Shown here piece after piece: positions 10,199-22,326 of a DNA stretch of 64,000 bases (its first letter is position 1; each line of letters starts with the position of its first letter). Made by a program: the position numbers and the translations under genes. Source of the DNA: an uncultured Methylophilaceae bacterium (lineage in GTDB: Bacteria; Pseudomonadota; Gammaproteobacteria; Burkholderiales; Methylophilaceae); the NCBI GenBank assembly GCA_905182075.1, contig CAJIZS010000001.1, positions 310,001-374,000 of the forward strand, written 5' to 3'. Below the pieces are notes generated by a model, which saw only the letters and a program-made list of their open reading frames with translations, was not told the DNA's origin and did no database searches.

Positions 10199-10504
10199 AT
10201 GGCAAATTATAATGTTAGTGGCTTAATAACTCTTGCTGAATTGGCTAAGCTCAAAAAGCCTTTATGGTTTGTATACATTTTAAAATGTGCGGATAATACT
10301 TATTACACAGGCATCACCAATAATATTAAGAATAGAATTACTAATCATGAAAATGGAACTGGAGCAAAGTATACTAAAGGACGAGGGCCGTTTATATTGG
10401 TATTTCAGGAATCACGTCCAGATAGAAGTAGTGCAAGTCAAAGAGAGCGACAGATAAAAAAATTATCTTTGAAGCAAAAGAAACAATTAATTGAATCGGG
10501 CTAA
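10199..10504 (+). CDS. GIY-YIG domain protein (UPF0213/YhbQ-like)
   Basis: 101 residues with the GIY-YIG nuclease fold: WFVYILKCADNTYYTGIT supplies the first motif, the helix NIKNRITNHENGTGAKYT follows, and a basic tail ends with RERQIKKLSLKQKKQLI. The typical start would be near the Trp at residue 22; here 20 extra residues are predicted upstream, so the true start may be internal. Small stand-alone members are of unclear function. Confidence 0.8.
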   Translation: MANYNVSGLITLAELAKLKKPLWFVYILKCADNTYYTGITNNIKNRITNHENGTGAKYTKGRGPFILVFQESRPDRSSASQRERQIKKLSLKQKKQLIESG

Positions 10505-10622
10505 TGTGTGTAGTGAAAAATTTGCTTTATTCTCATATGCCTATATACTTCGCTCTCGATAAGATTGACATTAGTGTTCTTAATTAGCAATCTTTTTAAA
10601 GAACTACTTAAGGATATATCTA

Positions 10623-11892
10623 TTGTCTTTCCAATCACTGAATCTTCACCCATCAATTCTTAAAGCAATTACTGATCAGGGCTATAAAGAAGCTACACCA
10701 ATACAAACAAAAGCAATACCTGAAATACTTCTAAAAAAACATGTTTTAGCAACTGCTCAAACAGGCACAGGTAAAACTGCTGCTTTTGTACTTCCGATTC
10801 TACATTTTCTCTCTCAAAATGAAAAAAAAATCAAAGGTCCAAGGGTCCTCATTGTAAGCCCAACAAGAGAGTTAGCAAATCAAATTACTGATAGTATTAA
10901 AAAATATAGTCGTTATCTTAAAATGAATTCTGTAACAATAACTGGTGGTATGTCTTACACCTTACAGAACAGACTACTTTCAAAGCCTATTGATATACTA
11001 ATTGCAACTCCTGGAAGGCTTTTAGACCTATACCAACAAAAGAAGATTAATCTCAAAGCCGTAGAGATTATGGTTTTAGATGAAGCCGATAAGATGCTTG
11101 ATATGGGATTTGTCCCAGATATTAGAAAAATATTTAATGCTACAAATAAAGACCAACAGATGCTTATGTTTTCTGCTACTTTAGATCAAAATGTTTCAAA
11201 AATAGCGCAAGAATTTCTATCCTCCCCATCTCAAATAACAATAAAGCCAGAAGCCAATGGCCACGTTAACATTGAACAATCACTTTATTTTGTAGATAAC
11301 CAATCTCACAAACAAAAATTATTACATCACTTTTTAGAGGGTGAGGATGTTAACCAAGCTATTATTTTTACCGCTACCAAAAGGCAAGCAGATAAACTTT
11401 CTGATGACTTGTATGATTTAAATATTAAATCTTCATCACAACTATTATGACATGTCACAAGGAAGTAGAACAAAAACAATTAATCGGTTCAAAAGAAATG
11501 AGATTAAAGTTTTAGTAGCAACTGATTTAGCATCACGTGGAATAGATGTTAAACATATAACACACGTAATCAATTATGATTTACCGAGGTTTGCTGAAGA
11601 TTATGTTCACAGAATTGGAAGAACAGGTAGGGCAGAGCAAACAGGTAGGTCTTTATTATTTTATACCGATAAGGAAAGATCTTCAAAAGAAGCGATAGAA
11701 AAACTAATGGGAATTGAAGTTAAATCTGTTCCAGGAATGGAAGCTAAAAATACTCAATCAGACAGCCCAACAAGAAAAAAAGGAAGGAGTGGCAAGAAAA
11801 GACCTTTTTTTAAATCTGCTAAATCTTTTAAAAATCAGAGTAATGCGCAAAAAAGAATGAAGAGTAAGGGACCAAAGGCTTCAGTAGCTTAA
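10623..11892 (+). CDS. rhlE: ATP-dependent RNA helicase, RhlE-type (frameshifted)
   Basis: DEAD-box helicase. Starts with TTG at 10623 ([15 protein letters not shown]). Motifs in order: Q motif [59 protein letters not shown], then after a frameshift at about 11445 [23 protein letters not shown] and [10 protein letters not shown]. The C-terminal tail is Lys/Arg/Ser-rich, as in RhlE. The RhlE rather than DbpA/SrmB assignment is by overall resemblance. Confidence 0.85.
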
Positions 11893-12377
11893 TCACTTAC
11901 CCCGAGATCACTTATTGAATAAACGCCTGTTGGTCGATCCTTATCTATTTTCCAAAATCGCTTTTTTACAATACGGCATCGATCTCGATTTATATCAGAA
12001 ACCCCAAATTTTAGTTTTGCATTTGGGATAATTCGGTAAATATGTCTTTCTATCCCGTCTATAGATTCTGGCGCATCGTCGTGAGCACAAAAAATTAATA
12101 TATTCTTTTTTCTCTTTTCTGTTTGCCGAGAAAACACAAGGTCATCTCGTCCAACCTCTTTTAAATGTTTCTTTATCTTTTCAATTTCCTTATCTGTTAA
12201 TGGCTCTAACTTTAACAAACTAACTCTTTTCATTAACGAAATTGCATTAGCGTTTATCTTTTCTTTATTTAATATTTGCGGTATAAACCTAACAATCCAT
12301 ACTTCTTTTTCTTTAGATGCCTTTAAATTAGTTATAATTTGTTCAACTGGGTATTTTGTTAAAATTGGTGGTCGCAT
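11889..12377 (-). CDS. Hypothetical cytosolic protein
   Basis: 162 residues, intact, overlapping the end of rhlE by 4 bases in convergent orientation. Features are a highly charged middle ([16 protein letters not shown]), a hydrophobic strand with an acidic end ([17 protein letters not shown]) and a basic C-terminal segment ([16 protein letters not shown]). No family recognised and no membrane segment. Confidence 0.5.
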   Translation of the reverse strand: MRPPILTKYPVEQIITNLKASKEKEVWIVRFIPQILNKEKINANAISLMKRVSLLKLEPLTDKEIEKIKKHLKEVGRDDLVFSRQTEKRKKNILIFCAHDDAPESIDGIERHIYRIIPNAKLKFGVSDINRDRCRIVKKRFWKIDKDRPTGVYSISDLGVSD

Positions 12378-12580
12378 ATTAGAAATCAGTACAAATATTA
12401 TTTAATACAGTATCCTACATTACAATATTTAAGTAAATCATATCATGATGAAATTTGAACCTTATTTATACTATATTTTATGAAATTCTCCACTTTTGTC
12501 TGGTTTTAGTGATTTTAATTTAGCAACGATTTTGGACGAATAAAAAATAAATAATTTTTTTTTGTTTTTTAAATTATCAT

Positions 12581-12934
12581 ATGAATATGACATTAATTAT
12601 TATTAAATTAATTTTAACTTCTTTAATTATTGTTCTGGTAACTGAGGTCGCAAAATATTCAGACAAACTTGGTGCATTTTTTGCATCTATACCACTGGTG
12701 ACAATAATTGTTCTTTTTTGGCTTTTTTATGAAGATCAGTCTACTGAAAAAATTGCAAATCACGCTTATTATACTTTTTGGTATGTCCTGCCAACCCTAC
12801 CGATGTTCTTATTTTTCCCTTGGGTAATAAAAATTTTGAGCTTTTGGCCTGCTTTAATCCTTTCAATAATATTAACTGTATTTATTTTTATTATTTATGC
12901 CATTTTTTTAAAAAAAATATTGGAAGATCTTTAA
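12581..12934 (+). CDS. DUF3147-like membrane protein, copy 1
   Basis: 117 residues with four predicted transmembrane helices. The block TEVAKYSDKLGAFFASIPLV and the later THxxLPxxPxFLFFPWVI-like segment match the small DUF3147 membrane family of unknown function. It is paralogous to the next gene, 31 bases downstream, with the same layout (TELSKKNTTLAAILLAMPIV), so the pair may form a heteromeric membrane complex. The frame is intact. Confidence 0.65.
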   Translation: MNMTLIIIKLILTSLIIVLVTEVAKYSDKLGAFFASIPLVTIIVLFWLFYEDQSTEKIANHAYYTFWYVLPTLPMFLFFPWVIKILSFWPALILSIILTVFIFIIYAIFLKKILEDL

Positions 12935-12965
12935 TAATTGAATTAAATACCTTTTATTTGGTCGA

Positions 12966-13307
12966 ATGTTTATGTCTATACTATTAAAGATTTTTATTGC
13001 TGTTTCAATTATTATTTTAGCTACTGAACTTAGTAAAAAAAACACTACGTTAGCTGCTATCTTACTTGCAATGCCAATTGTTTTATTTGTCTCGTTTACA
13101 CTAATATGGGAAGAATCAAAAGATTCTCAGAAAATTGCATTGCTTACTCATGAAACATTAATGTTTATACTGCCTGTTATTCCTTTTTTGTTTTTATTAA
13201 GTTACTTGCTTAGAACTGGGGTGAGTTATTATATTTCTTTAGGTATTTCAACGATTGGCATTACTTTTGCAACACTAATAGTTCAAAAATATTTTTTACA
13301 TTCTTAA
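12966..13307 (+). CDS. DUF3147-like membrane protein, copy 2
   Basis: 113 residues, four predicted helices, paralogue of the preceding gene (shared TE-[VL]-[AS]-K pattern after helix 1, shared xLPxxPFLFxL in helix 3). The two probably arose by tandem duplication and then diverged strongly. Function unknown. Confidence 0.65.
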   Translation: MFMSILLKIFIAVSIIILATELSKKNTTLAAILLAMPIVLFVSFTLIWEESKDSQKIALLTHETLMFILPVIPFLFLLSYLLRTGVSYYISLGISTIGITFATLIVQKYFLHS

Positions 13308-13626
13308 TTTTTAGACTCTATTATATACGCTTTACTTCTGGGGAGATTTTACAATCTAGTTTTATTTTTTTGCTTTATAGATTGAGTATAATACCCATGC
13401 AAATGACAATTCCAGCACCGCCTTTTTTTCCAATACTGTTGAAAACAACATGGGTTTTGTTCAACTTAATCATATATCGACAGAAAAACCAGGAATGCAA
13501 TCTTTTGTTAATAAATTAAACAAAATTTTAGATTTAGACATAAAATATTTGTATAACGAATATTATGAATGAACCATTTTTACTATTAATAATAGATTCA
13601 CTATTTCTCTCCAAAAAATTTAATTA
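13308..13626. other. Gene-poor stretch with one short open frame
   Basis: No recognisable gene. A plus-strand frame at about 13440-13572 reads MGFVQLNHISTEKPGMQSF and ends KYLYNEYYE; it is open back to an upstream stop without a start and could be a remnant or part of a chimeric patch. The remainder is AT-rich spacer. Confidence 0.4.
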
Positions 13627-13653
13627 AAAAAAGGACCCCTAAGGTCCTTTTTT
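13627..13653. terminator. Rho-independent terminator, bidirectional
   Basis: Perfect 11-bp stem, arms 13627-13637 (aaaaaaggacc) and 13643-13653 (ggtcctttttt), 5-base loop, T tract on both strands. It can end transcription of the small minus-strand gene that stops at 13678 and of anything from the left. Confidence 0.9.
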
Positions 13654-13677
13654 AATTATAACTAAACTAAATCCATA

Positions 13678-13914
13678 CTACTTTCTAGCTTTCCAAATTG
13701 AATACAGAACCCAAACAGCTACTAACCCAACAATACCTTGACTGCCTAGATTGTTAATAAGACCTGTTACTGTCCCAATTACATCTGGTGTTCCAAAGAA
13801 TGGTACAGGTGCACCACCCATCAAAATTTCAAGAACAATTGATAAAGCTAATAGACTAACGATTGTTTCTGATAATCCCCCAGCCCATTTTCTTACAGTA
13901 GTTAATATATCCAT
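13678..13914 (-). CDS. Small two-helix membrane protein, unknown
   Basis: 78 residues starting MDILTTVRKWAGGLSETI with a strong aggaga ribosome site 6-7 bases upstream. Two hydrophobic segments (SLLALSIVLEILMGG and GIVGLVAVWVLYSIW) flank a Gly/Pro-rich loop with GTVTGLINNLGSQG. Its own terminator lies directly downstream, so it is a monocistronic, probably well-expressed gene. Family not recognised. Confidence 0.65.
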   Translation of the reverse strand: MDILTTVRKWAGGLSETIVSLLALSIVLEILMGGAPVPFFGTPDVIGTVTGLINNLGSQGIVGLVAVWVLYSIWKARK

Positions 13915-14175
13915 TTCTTATTTCTCCTGTTGTAATATAGAAAAAGTTTAAACTTTCATCTCTTTAAACTTAATCTATTTTAATCCTTTTAATCATAAAA
14001 AACACAATATGTTGTGAATTCATATTTAAATTTTACTATATGTAGTATTTATGAGATATAATTTTAGGTTCCATTAAATGTAATGTCTTTTATTTATATC
14101 GATCATTTTAAATATAGAGGCAATAATTAATTACGTAATCGATTAATAACTATTATATTTTTTAATGTTCAATTA

Positions 14176-14853
14176 TTATTTATCATCGCCTAAAAACTTA
14201 TCGTCTTTCCACTTTCCACTAAACTCAACACCGTCTGGACCTGTGTAACTTCCTAGTCCATTTATTTTATCGTCCTTAAATTCCCCAATGTAAGTTCCAC
14301 CATCTGGAAAAGTATACATCCCATGTCCATTCAGTAAGTTATCTTTATATTCCCCTACATGAGTTCCACCATCTGGACTAGTGTAAGTTCCCTGTCCCTC
14401 TTTTTTATCGTTTTTAAATTCCCCGACATGAGTTCCGCCATCTGCATATGTGGTTGTACCATGGCCGTTTATTTTATCGTTTTTAAATTTCCCGACATGG
14501 GTTCCACCATCTGGACTAGTGAAAGTTCCCTGTCCTTCTTTTTTATCGTCTTTAAATTCTCCGACGTAGGTTGCCACCATCTGGAAAGGTATAAATCCCA
14601 TGCCCATTTATTCTATCGTCTTTAAATTCGCCGACGTAGGTTCTACCATCTGGACCAGTGAAAGTCCCTTGTCCTTCTTTTTTATCGTCTTTAAATTCCC
14701 CAATATTTGGTACTCCATTTGGATAGGTATAAGTCCCTTGTCCTTCTTTTTTATCATCTTTAAATTCTCCCGACGTAGGTTGCCCCATCTGGAAAGGTGA
14801 TTTTTTTCATAGTTTAAATTTTTCCAATTCTTAATACTAAATTCTAGATTCAT
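14176..14853 (-). CDS. MORN-repeat protein (frameshifted)
   Basis: About nine tandem 23-residue MORN units of the form GEFKDDKxxGxGTYTxPDG (69-base DNA period), read from 14853 down to the stop at 14176, with frame changes near 14770 and 14600. Two alternating unit types are visible, KKEGQGT and KINGHGT. The N-terminus before the first repeat is short (MNLEFSIKNWKNLNYEK) with no clear signal peptide. MORN arrays are structural; the ligand is unknown. The repeat number should be treated with caution because assembly of tandem repeats is error-prone. Confidence 0.75.
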
Positions 14854-14867
14854 GCAAAATTACCGAA

Positions 14868-16676
14868 CTACTCCACTGTGACTGACTTAGCTAAGTTTCT
14901 TGGTTTATCGACATCCGTTCCTTTTCGCAATGCAACGTGATATGCCAGCAATTGAACAGGTATTGAATGAATAATAGGAGATAAAACACCTGTATGTCTT
15001 GGAGCTCTTATAACTTTAATACCTTTCTGTTCAATAAAATGACTATCTGCATCAGCAAAAACAAATAATATACCTCCTCTTGCTTTTACTTCTGGACAAA
15101 TTAGAAAGTACCTGGTTCTACAAGATTATTATCAGGCATTAACCCAACAACAGGCATATCTTTATCAACTAAGGCTAATGGTCCATGTTTTAATTCCCCA
15201 GCAGCATAGCCTTCTGCATGTATATAACTGATCTCTTTTAATTTAAGCGCTGCTTCTAGTGCAATTGGATATGATGCTCCTCGTCCTAAAAATAGAGTAT
15301 GATGTTTATTTTTAAATTGTTTTGCCATTATCTTCATGCCTTTTTCAAGCTCAAGAATGCTATCCAACCAAGCACCTTAAGTCTTCCATATTTTTCTGTA
15401 CTTAGAAATGGTGCCTTTTACTTGCGCCAGTTTCAAGGCAATCATAGTAAGCACTGTAATTTGAGTAGTAAATGCTTTTGTTGATGCAACTCCTATCTCA
15501 GGACCTGCATGTGTGTAGGAACCACAGTGTGTTTCTCTAGAAATTGAACTTCCAACGACGTTGCATATTCCGATAAGAGTTGCTTTTCTTTCTTTAGCTA
15601 ACTTAATTGCTGCTAATGTATCTGCAGTTTCACCAGATTGTGAAACAGTAATAACTAATTGATTTTTATTGGGAACTGATTTTCTATATCGGTATTCACT
15701 TGATATTTCTATTGTTGTTGGAATTTGAGCTATATCTTCAAACCAATATTTAGCTGTTAATCCAGCGTAATAACTCGTTCCTGCTGCAAGAATTAATATG
15801 CTGTCTATATCATTTAATACTTCTTTAGCTTTACTCCCAAATAATGAATAATCAAATTTATTGTTATCAATAACAGCTTCGATCGTATCGCCCAATTGCT
15901 CTGGGTTGTTCATAAATTTCTTTTTGCATAAAATGATCATGAGGTCCTAAGTCCATCGATGATACCTTTACTTTACTATGATTTATTTTTCTAGTGACTT
16001 TTTTTAAATTACTACAAAATATATCTAGCGAAACATAACCAGTTCCTAAATCTCCATCTTCAAGATAAATAATTTTTCGGGTTACCCCCAATAAAGCACT
16101 GATGTCAGATGCATATAACAATCCCATTCTGACTTTCCTTGACCAATAATTAGTGGGCACCCTAACCTTGCACATATTAATTCTTCTTTATTGTCCACAG
16201 CAATTACTGCTATAGATTAGAACAATGCTTTTCTGACCTAAATAACATTCACACGTTATAAAACTTTACTAATTTTATATAATAATAATGAATACTAGTT
16301 CGATTGACCTCAGTATCTGTTTCAGATTCAAACTTATATCCTAATTTTTTTAATCGAATACATTGTTCTTCATGATTTTCAATTATGCCATTATGAACAA
16401 CAGCAATCTTGTTGTTAGAAACATGTGGATTTACATTATTTGGAAGTCCATGGGTTGCCCATCTAGTATGGCCAATAGCAAGATTCCCTAAATATTAGTT
16501 TTTTTTATTTTATTTTTGATTGAATTTACACGGCCAATAGATCTAATACGCTTAATACCGCCATTTAATATCGCAATACCTGCAGAGTCATATCCTCTGT
16601 ACTCCAACCGCTCTAATCCATCGATTAAAATAGGTAGAACATTTTTATTAGATATGCCTGCGACTATTCCACACAT
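14868..16676 (-). CDS. glmS: Glutamine-fructose-6-phosphate aminotransferase (frameshifted)
   Basis: Makes glucosamine-6-phosphate for peptidoglycan and LPS. The N-terminal Cys2 of [10 protein letters not shown] is the glutaminase nucleophile; [12 protein letters not shown] follows. After several frame changes (about 16490, 16240-16150, 15900-15940, 15370, 15100) both SIS domains are seen ([55 protein letters not shown]) and the end reads [11 protein letters not shown]. Length about 600 residues, as in the family. Start is 4 bases after the glmU stop. Confidence 0.93.
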
Positions 16677-16679
16677 AAT

Positions 16680-17745
16680 TTAGTTCTTCTTTGGTTTTTC
16701 CCAAGTAGGAATGCTAGTTTGTTTGGCTCGAGACAATGATAGTTCATTTGCTGGGGTATTTTTTGTTATTGTTGACCCTGCTCCAATTGTTGACCCTGCT
16801 CCAATTTTAACTGGAGCAACAAGCTGTGAGTTTGAACCAATAAATACATTGTCTTCAATAATTGTGGGTAGTGTGAGGTAACCATCATAATTACAGGTTA
16901 TTGTTCCCGCACCCACATTAACGTTATTGCCAACAATACTATCACCCACATAGCTCAAATGATTTATTTTAGTGCCCGCACCAATTTTAGAATTTTTTAT
17001 CTCTACAAAATTTCCGACATGCACATTACTACTAGTCTCCGTTCCTGGTCTCAGTCTTGCATAAGGGCCGACTATATTTTTTTTGCCAATTTTTGAATTA
17101 TCTAAATGAGAATAGGGTTTTATAATAGAATCATCTAATATTTCACAGTCTTTAATAATAGAATATGCACCTATCGTTACATTTTTTCCAATTTTAACGT
17201 TCCCTTCAAAAATACAACCTACATCAACAACTACATCTGACCCACAATTTAGATTTGTTTAGCTGTAATATTTGAAATATTCCAATGGCTTCTTGTTCTG
17301 ATTTTTTCAATTGTATCTTTTGTTGGAATTTTTGCTAATTCTTTTTTAGAATTAATACCAGAAATGGTAATTTCAGTTTTTATGTCCAATTGTAATCTTA
17401 ATTTTATCTTTTTTAGCTAAAGCTACTATATCAGTTAAATAATATTCTTTTTGAGAATTTTTATTTGAAATTAACGACAACCAATTAATTAAAAAATTTA
17501 TCTTCAACTTCAAAACTAGTAATTTCAGTTATTTTTTTTTGAATATCATTGCAGTCTTTTTCTTCGACTATTGCTTCAATACTGTCAGCCTCCCTTACAA
17601 TTGTTAATCCACCAACCTTAACTTTAAAACTTTGATGACCTATTTCTATTAATTTTTTTAAGTTGCCTATATCTACTAATGGAACATCTCCATATAAAAT
17701 TAGTGTTTTCTCGCCTTTTAATTTTGGAACCGCTATTTGTACCAC
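16680..17745 (-). CDS. glmU: Bifunctional GlmU, N-terminus replaced
   Basis: N-acetylglucosamine-1-phosphate uridyltransferase / glucosamine-1-phosphate acetyltransferase. Visible in order: [21 protein letters not shown] of the uridyltransferase domain, then after shifts near 17480 and 17380-17270 the left-handed beta-helix repeats ([37 protein letters not shown]) and the end [19 protein letters not shown]. The first ~80 residues, including the nucleotide-binding LxAAGxGTRM loop, are absent: at about 17742 the sequence changes to unrelated DNA. Either the N-terminus was lost or, more likely, this is a chimeric join. Confidence 0.85.
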
Positions 17746-17848
17746 TTCCAGTTATGGTTTTAGGTCTTTTCGCGAGTTCAGTGCAAGCATTAGTTTTTTC
17801 AACACTTTCAGCTGCCTACATTGGTGAATCATTAGAATAATAAATTAT
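17738..17848 (+). pseudogene. Foreign patch: C-terminal end of an ATP synthase subunit a on the opposite strand
   Basis: Read on the plus strand, an open frame gives [20 protein letters not shown] then [11 protein letters not shown] and a double stop. This matches the last helix and tail of AtpB (QAxVFxxLxxxYI), unlike the host AtpB at 23634-24438, which ends [11 protein letters not shown]. The remainder up to 17980 has no recognisable gene. It replaces the glmU 5' end. Confidence 0.6.
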
Positions 17849-17980
17849 TTTAGTTTAGTGATTGCAAGCAATTTTAAACAAATCAAGATTTGTTAATTTT
17901 GTATAAATAAAAATTATTTCAGCAGCAATAAAACTACTTATGAATCCTATTATTTCAGCCGCTTTTTCTTTAGTATAAAC

Positions 17981-18009
17981 AAAAAAAGCAGCTCTAAGCT
18001 GCTTTTTTT
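17981..18009. terminator. Rho-independent terminator of the atp operon
   Basis: Perfect 12-bp stem with arms 17981-17992 (aaaaaaagcagc) and 17998-18009 (gctgcttttttt), 5-base loop. On the minus strand it follows the atpC stop by 15 bases, ending the atp operon before glmU. Confidence 0.92.
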
Positions 18010-18024
18010 GTTTAGCTCATAAAG

Positions 18025-18440
18025 CTAATGCTTAATCTTTCTTAACTTTTCTATTGCTTGAATCTGAGCCAGTGCCTCGGTAAGTTCAGCTTGGGCTTTA
18101 GCATAGTCCACGTCAGAGCTTTTATTCTTCATTGCTTCTTCTGCCGCTTTTTTTGCTTTTGTTGCTTTTGTTTCATCTAAATCTTTACCTCGAATAGCTG
18201 TATCAGAAAGAATAGTAATATGTCCTGGCTGAACTTCTAGTATTCCACCAGAAATAAAAATTAGATCCTCATTTCCTTTATCAACCATCTTTATTCTTAC
18301 TGAACCAGCTTTTAATAATGTAATCATTGATGCATGATTTGGATAAATACCAACTTCACCCATTTTTGCTGGTGCCACCACAAATTCAGCTTCACCGGAA
18401 AATATAGACTCTTCTGCACTTTACATCAATTTGGATTGCC
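18025..18440 (-). CDS. atpC: ATP synthase epsilon subunit (frameshifted 5' end)
   Basis: F1 epsilon: beta-sandwich with [20 protein letters not shown] and [21 protein letters not shown], then the helical C-terminal domain. The N-terminal AIQIDVK and [11 protein letters not shown] blocks lie upstream in another frame (shift near 18415), so the start is near 18440; no clean ATG is visible there. Last gene of the atp operon. Confidence 0.9.
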
Positions 18441-18445
18441 TTTAT

Positions 18446-19854
<1,409 letters not shown>

Positions 19855-19896
19855 TTATTTATCCTTAAGAATGAATTGGAGGAGTTTAAAAAAAAT

Positions 19897-20783
19897 TTAA
19901 GAGACAGATTTGGGTTCAGGTACAATTTCTGATATTTCTTTAGTAATAGCTGCTTGTCTTGCTTTGTTATAAATTATTTGTAATTCATCAATCAGATCAG
20001 ACGCGTTATCTGATGATGATTTCATGGCTACCATGCGCGATGCTTGTTCTGAAGCAATATTTTCTACCACAGCTCTATAAGTTAATGATTCAATAAATCT
20101 AACAAATAAAGACTCTAAAACTTCTTTCGCATCAGGCTCATATAAATAATCCCAGTAATGAGAATACTCTTTATCTATTTCTTGATCATTTGATGAAATT
20201 GGTAATATTTTATCAATTGTCGGTATTTGACTAACGGTATTAAAAAATTTATTGTAAGCAACATATACCTCATCAACATCCTTAGATATAAATTTATCGA
20301 TTGTTGATTTTATTGTGCCTAATAAATCTTCTATTTTAGGTTGATCGCCCACTTGAGTTGACTGAGATATTACTTCGCCGCCAATTCTTTGAAAAAATCC
20401 TGCTGCCTTGTTACCAAAAACACTATAACTTGTATCAATTTCCCATCTTTTTCCCTACTTTTCATTTGGGTAGACTCAATGACTGTTCTTAGATACATTA
20501 TTATTTAATCCTCCGCATAAGTCCCCTGTCTGACGTTACTACTATATAAACCTATATTTTTTATCTGGTCTCTTGCTATCAAAAAAGGATGCTTATATTC
20601 AGACTGTGCATGAGATAAATGGGCTGTAATTTGACGAATTTTCTCAGCGTAAGGTCTGGCTGCTGACATTCTATCTTGCGCTTTACGCATTTTAGATGCA
20701 GCTACCATTTCCATAGCTTTTGTGATTTTTCGTGTATTTTCTACACTTTTAATCTTGGTTCGTATTTCTTTACTTCCTGCCAT
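19897..20783 (-). CDS. atpG: ATP synthase gamma subunit (frameshifted)
   Basis: Central rotor shaft. The start [20 protein letters not shown] is canonical. A break around 20360-20530 (where TSDRGLCGG-like sequence is scrambled) precedes the second half, [15 protein letters not shown] to [20 protein letters not shown] and ITKEISEIV. Both helices of the rotor are present. The last residues (PEPKSVS) differ from the usual GGA-type end. Confidence 0.92.
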
Positions 20784-20796
20784 TTATTATCCTTAT

Positions 20797-22310
20797 TTAA
20801 AAAGCGTTTGAAGCTTTAAATTCCTCGACCGCTTTAGTAAGTTTTATTCTCTTGTTCCTCTTTCATCTGCATGACCTTCAATCACAACTTTATATTTTGA
20901 AGCTAAAAATCCATGGATATCGTATCATGAGTTTTTAACCGATACAATGGCTAAAATTGTTGGCGCAAAACCAATAGACATATTTGAAACTGTTAATGGA
21001 GCATATTGCGCTTGCTTCATTAGTTCAGTAAACATTTTTCCTCTTTCAAGTTGCTTTCTAGTTGCTTCATCTAAATCAGAAGCAAATTGAGAGAAGGCTG
21101 CGAGTTCTCTATATTGAGCTAATGCTAATCGAACACCACCACCAAATTTTTTAATTACTTTGGTTTGTGCAGCTCCACCAACTCTGGATACAGATATACC
21201 TGCATTAATAGCAGGTCGAATACCAGCATTAAATAAATCACTTTCTAAGAAAATTTGCCCATCTGTAATTGAAATAACATTTGTTGGAACAAAAGCAGAG
21301 ACGTCTCCAGCTGCTGTTTCAATAACTGGAAGTGCAGTTAACGATCCTGTCTTACCCTTTACCTTTCCTTTTGTAAACTTTTCAACATAATCTTCATTAA
21401 CACGAGCAGCCCGCTCTAGTAATCTTGAGTGAATATAAAACACATCTCCAGGATATGCTTCACGACCTGGAGGTCTTCTAAGTAATAATGACATTTGACG
21501 ATATGCGATTGCTTGTTTAGTTAAATCATCATATACAATCAGCGCATCTTCGCCACGATCTCGATAGTATTCTCCCATCGTACATCCCGCATAAGGGGCT
21601 AAAAACTGAAGAGCAGCAGAATCAGATGCTGATGCTGATACCACGGTTGTATATTCCATAGCTCCGTTTTCTTCAAGCTTTCGAACAACGTTCATTATTG
21701 TTGATGCTTTTTGACCAATAGCAACATAAATACACTTCATGTCTTGGCCTTTTTGATTAATAATTGCATCAATTGCTACAGCTGTCTTACCTGTTTGTCT
21801 ATCACCAATAATTAGCTCACGTTGACCTCTACCAATAGGTACCATTGCATCAATTGCTTTTAAGCCTGTTTGAACCGGTTGTGATACAGACTTTCTAGCA
21901 ATTACGCCAGGAGCTACTTTTTCAAGCTTATCTGTTTCTTTTGTTTTTACAGGGCCTTTTCCGTCGATTGGATTACCCAAGGCATCCACAACACGACCTA
22001 TTAGTTCTGGGCCAACAGGAACCTCTAGAATTTTTCCTGTACATTTGCATACATCACCCTCAGAGATATGCTCATAATCGCCTAAAATAACTGCTCCAAC
22101 CGAGTCTCTCTCAAGGTTTAATGCAAGACCGAAAGTATTTCCAGGAAATTCAATCATCTCCCCTGACATAACATTTGATAACCCGTGAATACGAACAATT
22201 CCGTCAGTTACTGAGACAACGGTACCTTGTGTTCTAGCCTCAGAGCTAACTGAAAAATCTTTTATTCGATTTTTAATTAATTCACTTATTTCTGATGTTG
22301 ATAACTGCAT
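20797..22310 (-). CDS. atpA: ATP synthase alpha subunit with disrupted C-terminal region
   Basis: Non-catalytic F1 nucleotide-binding subunit. Intact from [16 protein letters not shown] through Walker [17 protein letters not shown], the arginine-finger region [17 protein letters not shown] and [20 protein letters not shown]. The open frame then stops at 20925, about 50 residues early. The authentic end [15 protein letters not shown] reappears in another frame at 20838-20797. Between them lies a fragment of another protein (Pal-like). Expected start spacing to atpH is kept. Confidence 0.95.
20845..20925 (-). pseudogene. Foreign patch: Pal/OmpA-like fragment inside atpA
   Basis: The minus-strand frame reads [20 protein letters not shown], the conserved peptidoglycan-binding core of Pal lipoproteins ([17 protein letters not shown]). 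It occupies the place of the C-terminal alpha-subunit helices. Confidence 0.65.
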
Positions 22311-22326
22311 TAAATATCTCCTAATT

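Noticed and set aside
14359-14800. Plus-strand ORFs with repeated FFIVFKFPD segments opposite the MORN gene
   Set aside because: They are antisense shadows of the 69-base MORN coding repeats; no start context or family supports them.
14176-14853. Possible CRISPR array
   Set aside because: The regular 69-base period is protein-coding (MORN units) with no unique spacers and no cas genes.
16740-16820. Short direct repeat gaccctgctccaattgtt as a mobile or regulatory element
   Set aside because: It encodes the GAGSTI beta-helix repeats of GlmU and is explained by coding constraint, perhaps with one duplicated unit.
21160-21390. Plus-strand ORF opposite atpA
   Set aside because: Pure antisense of the well-conserved alpha-subunit sequence.
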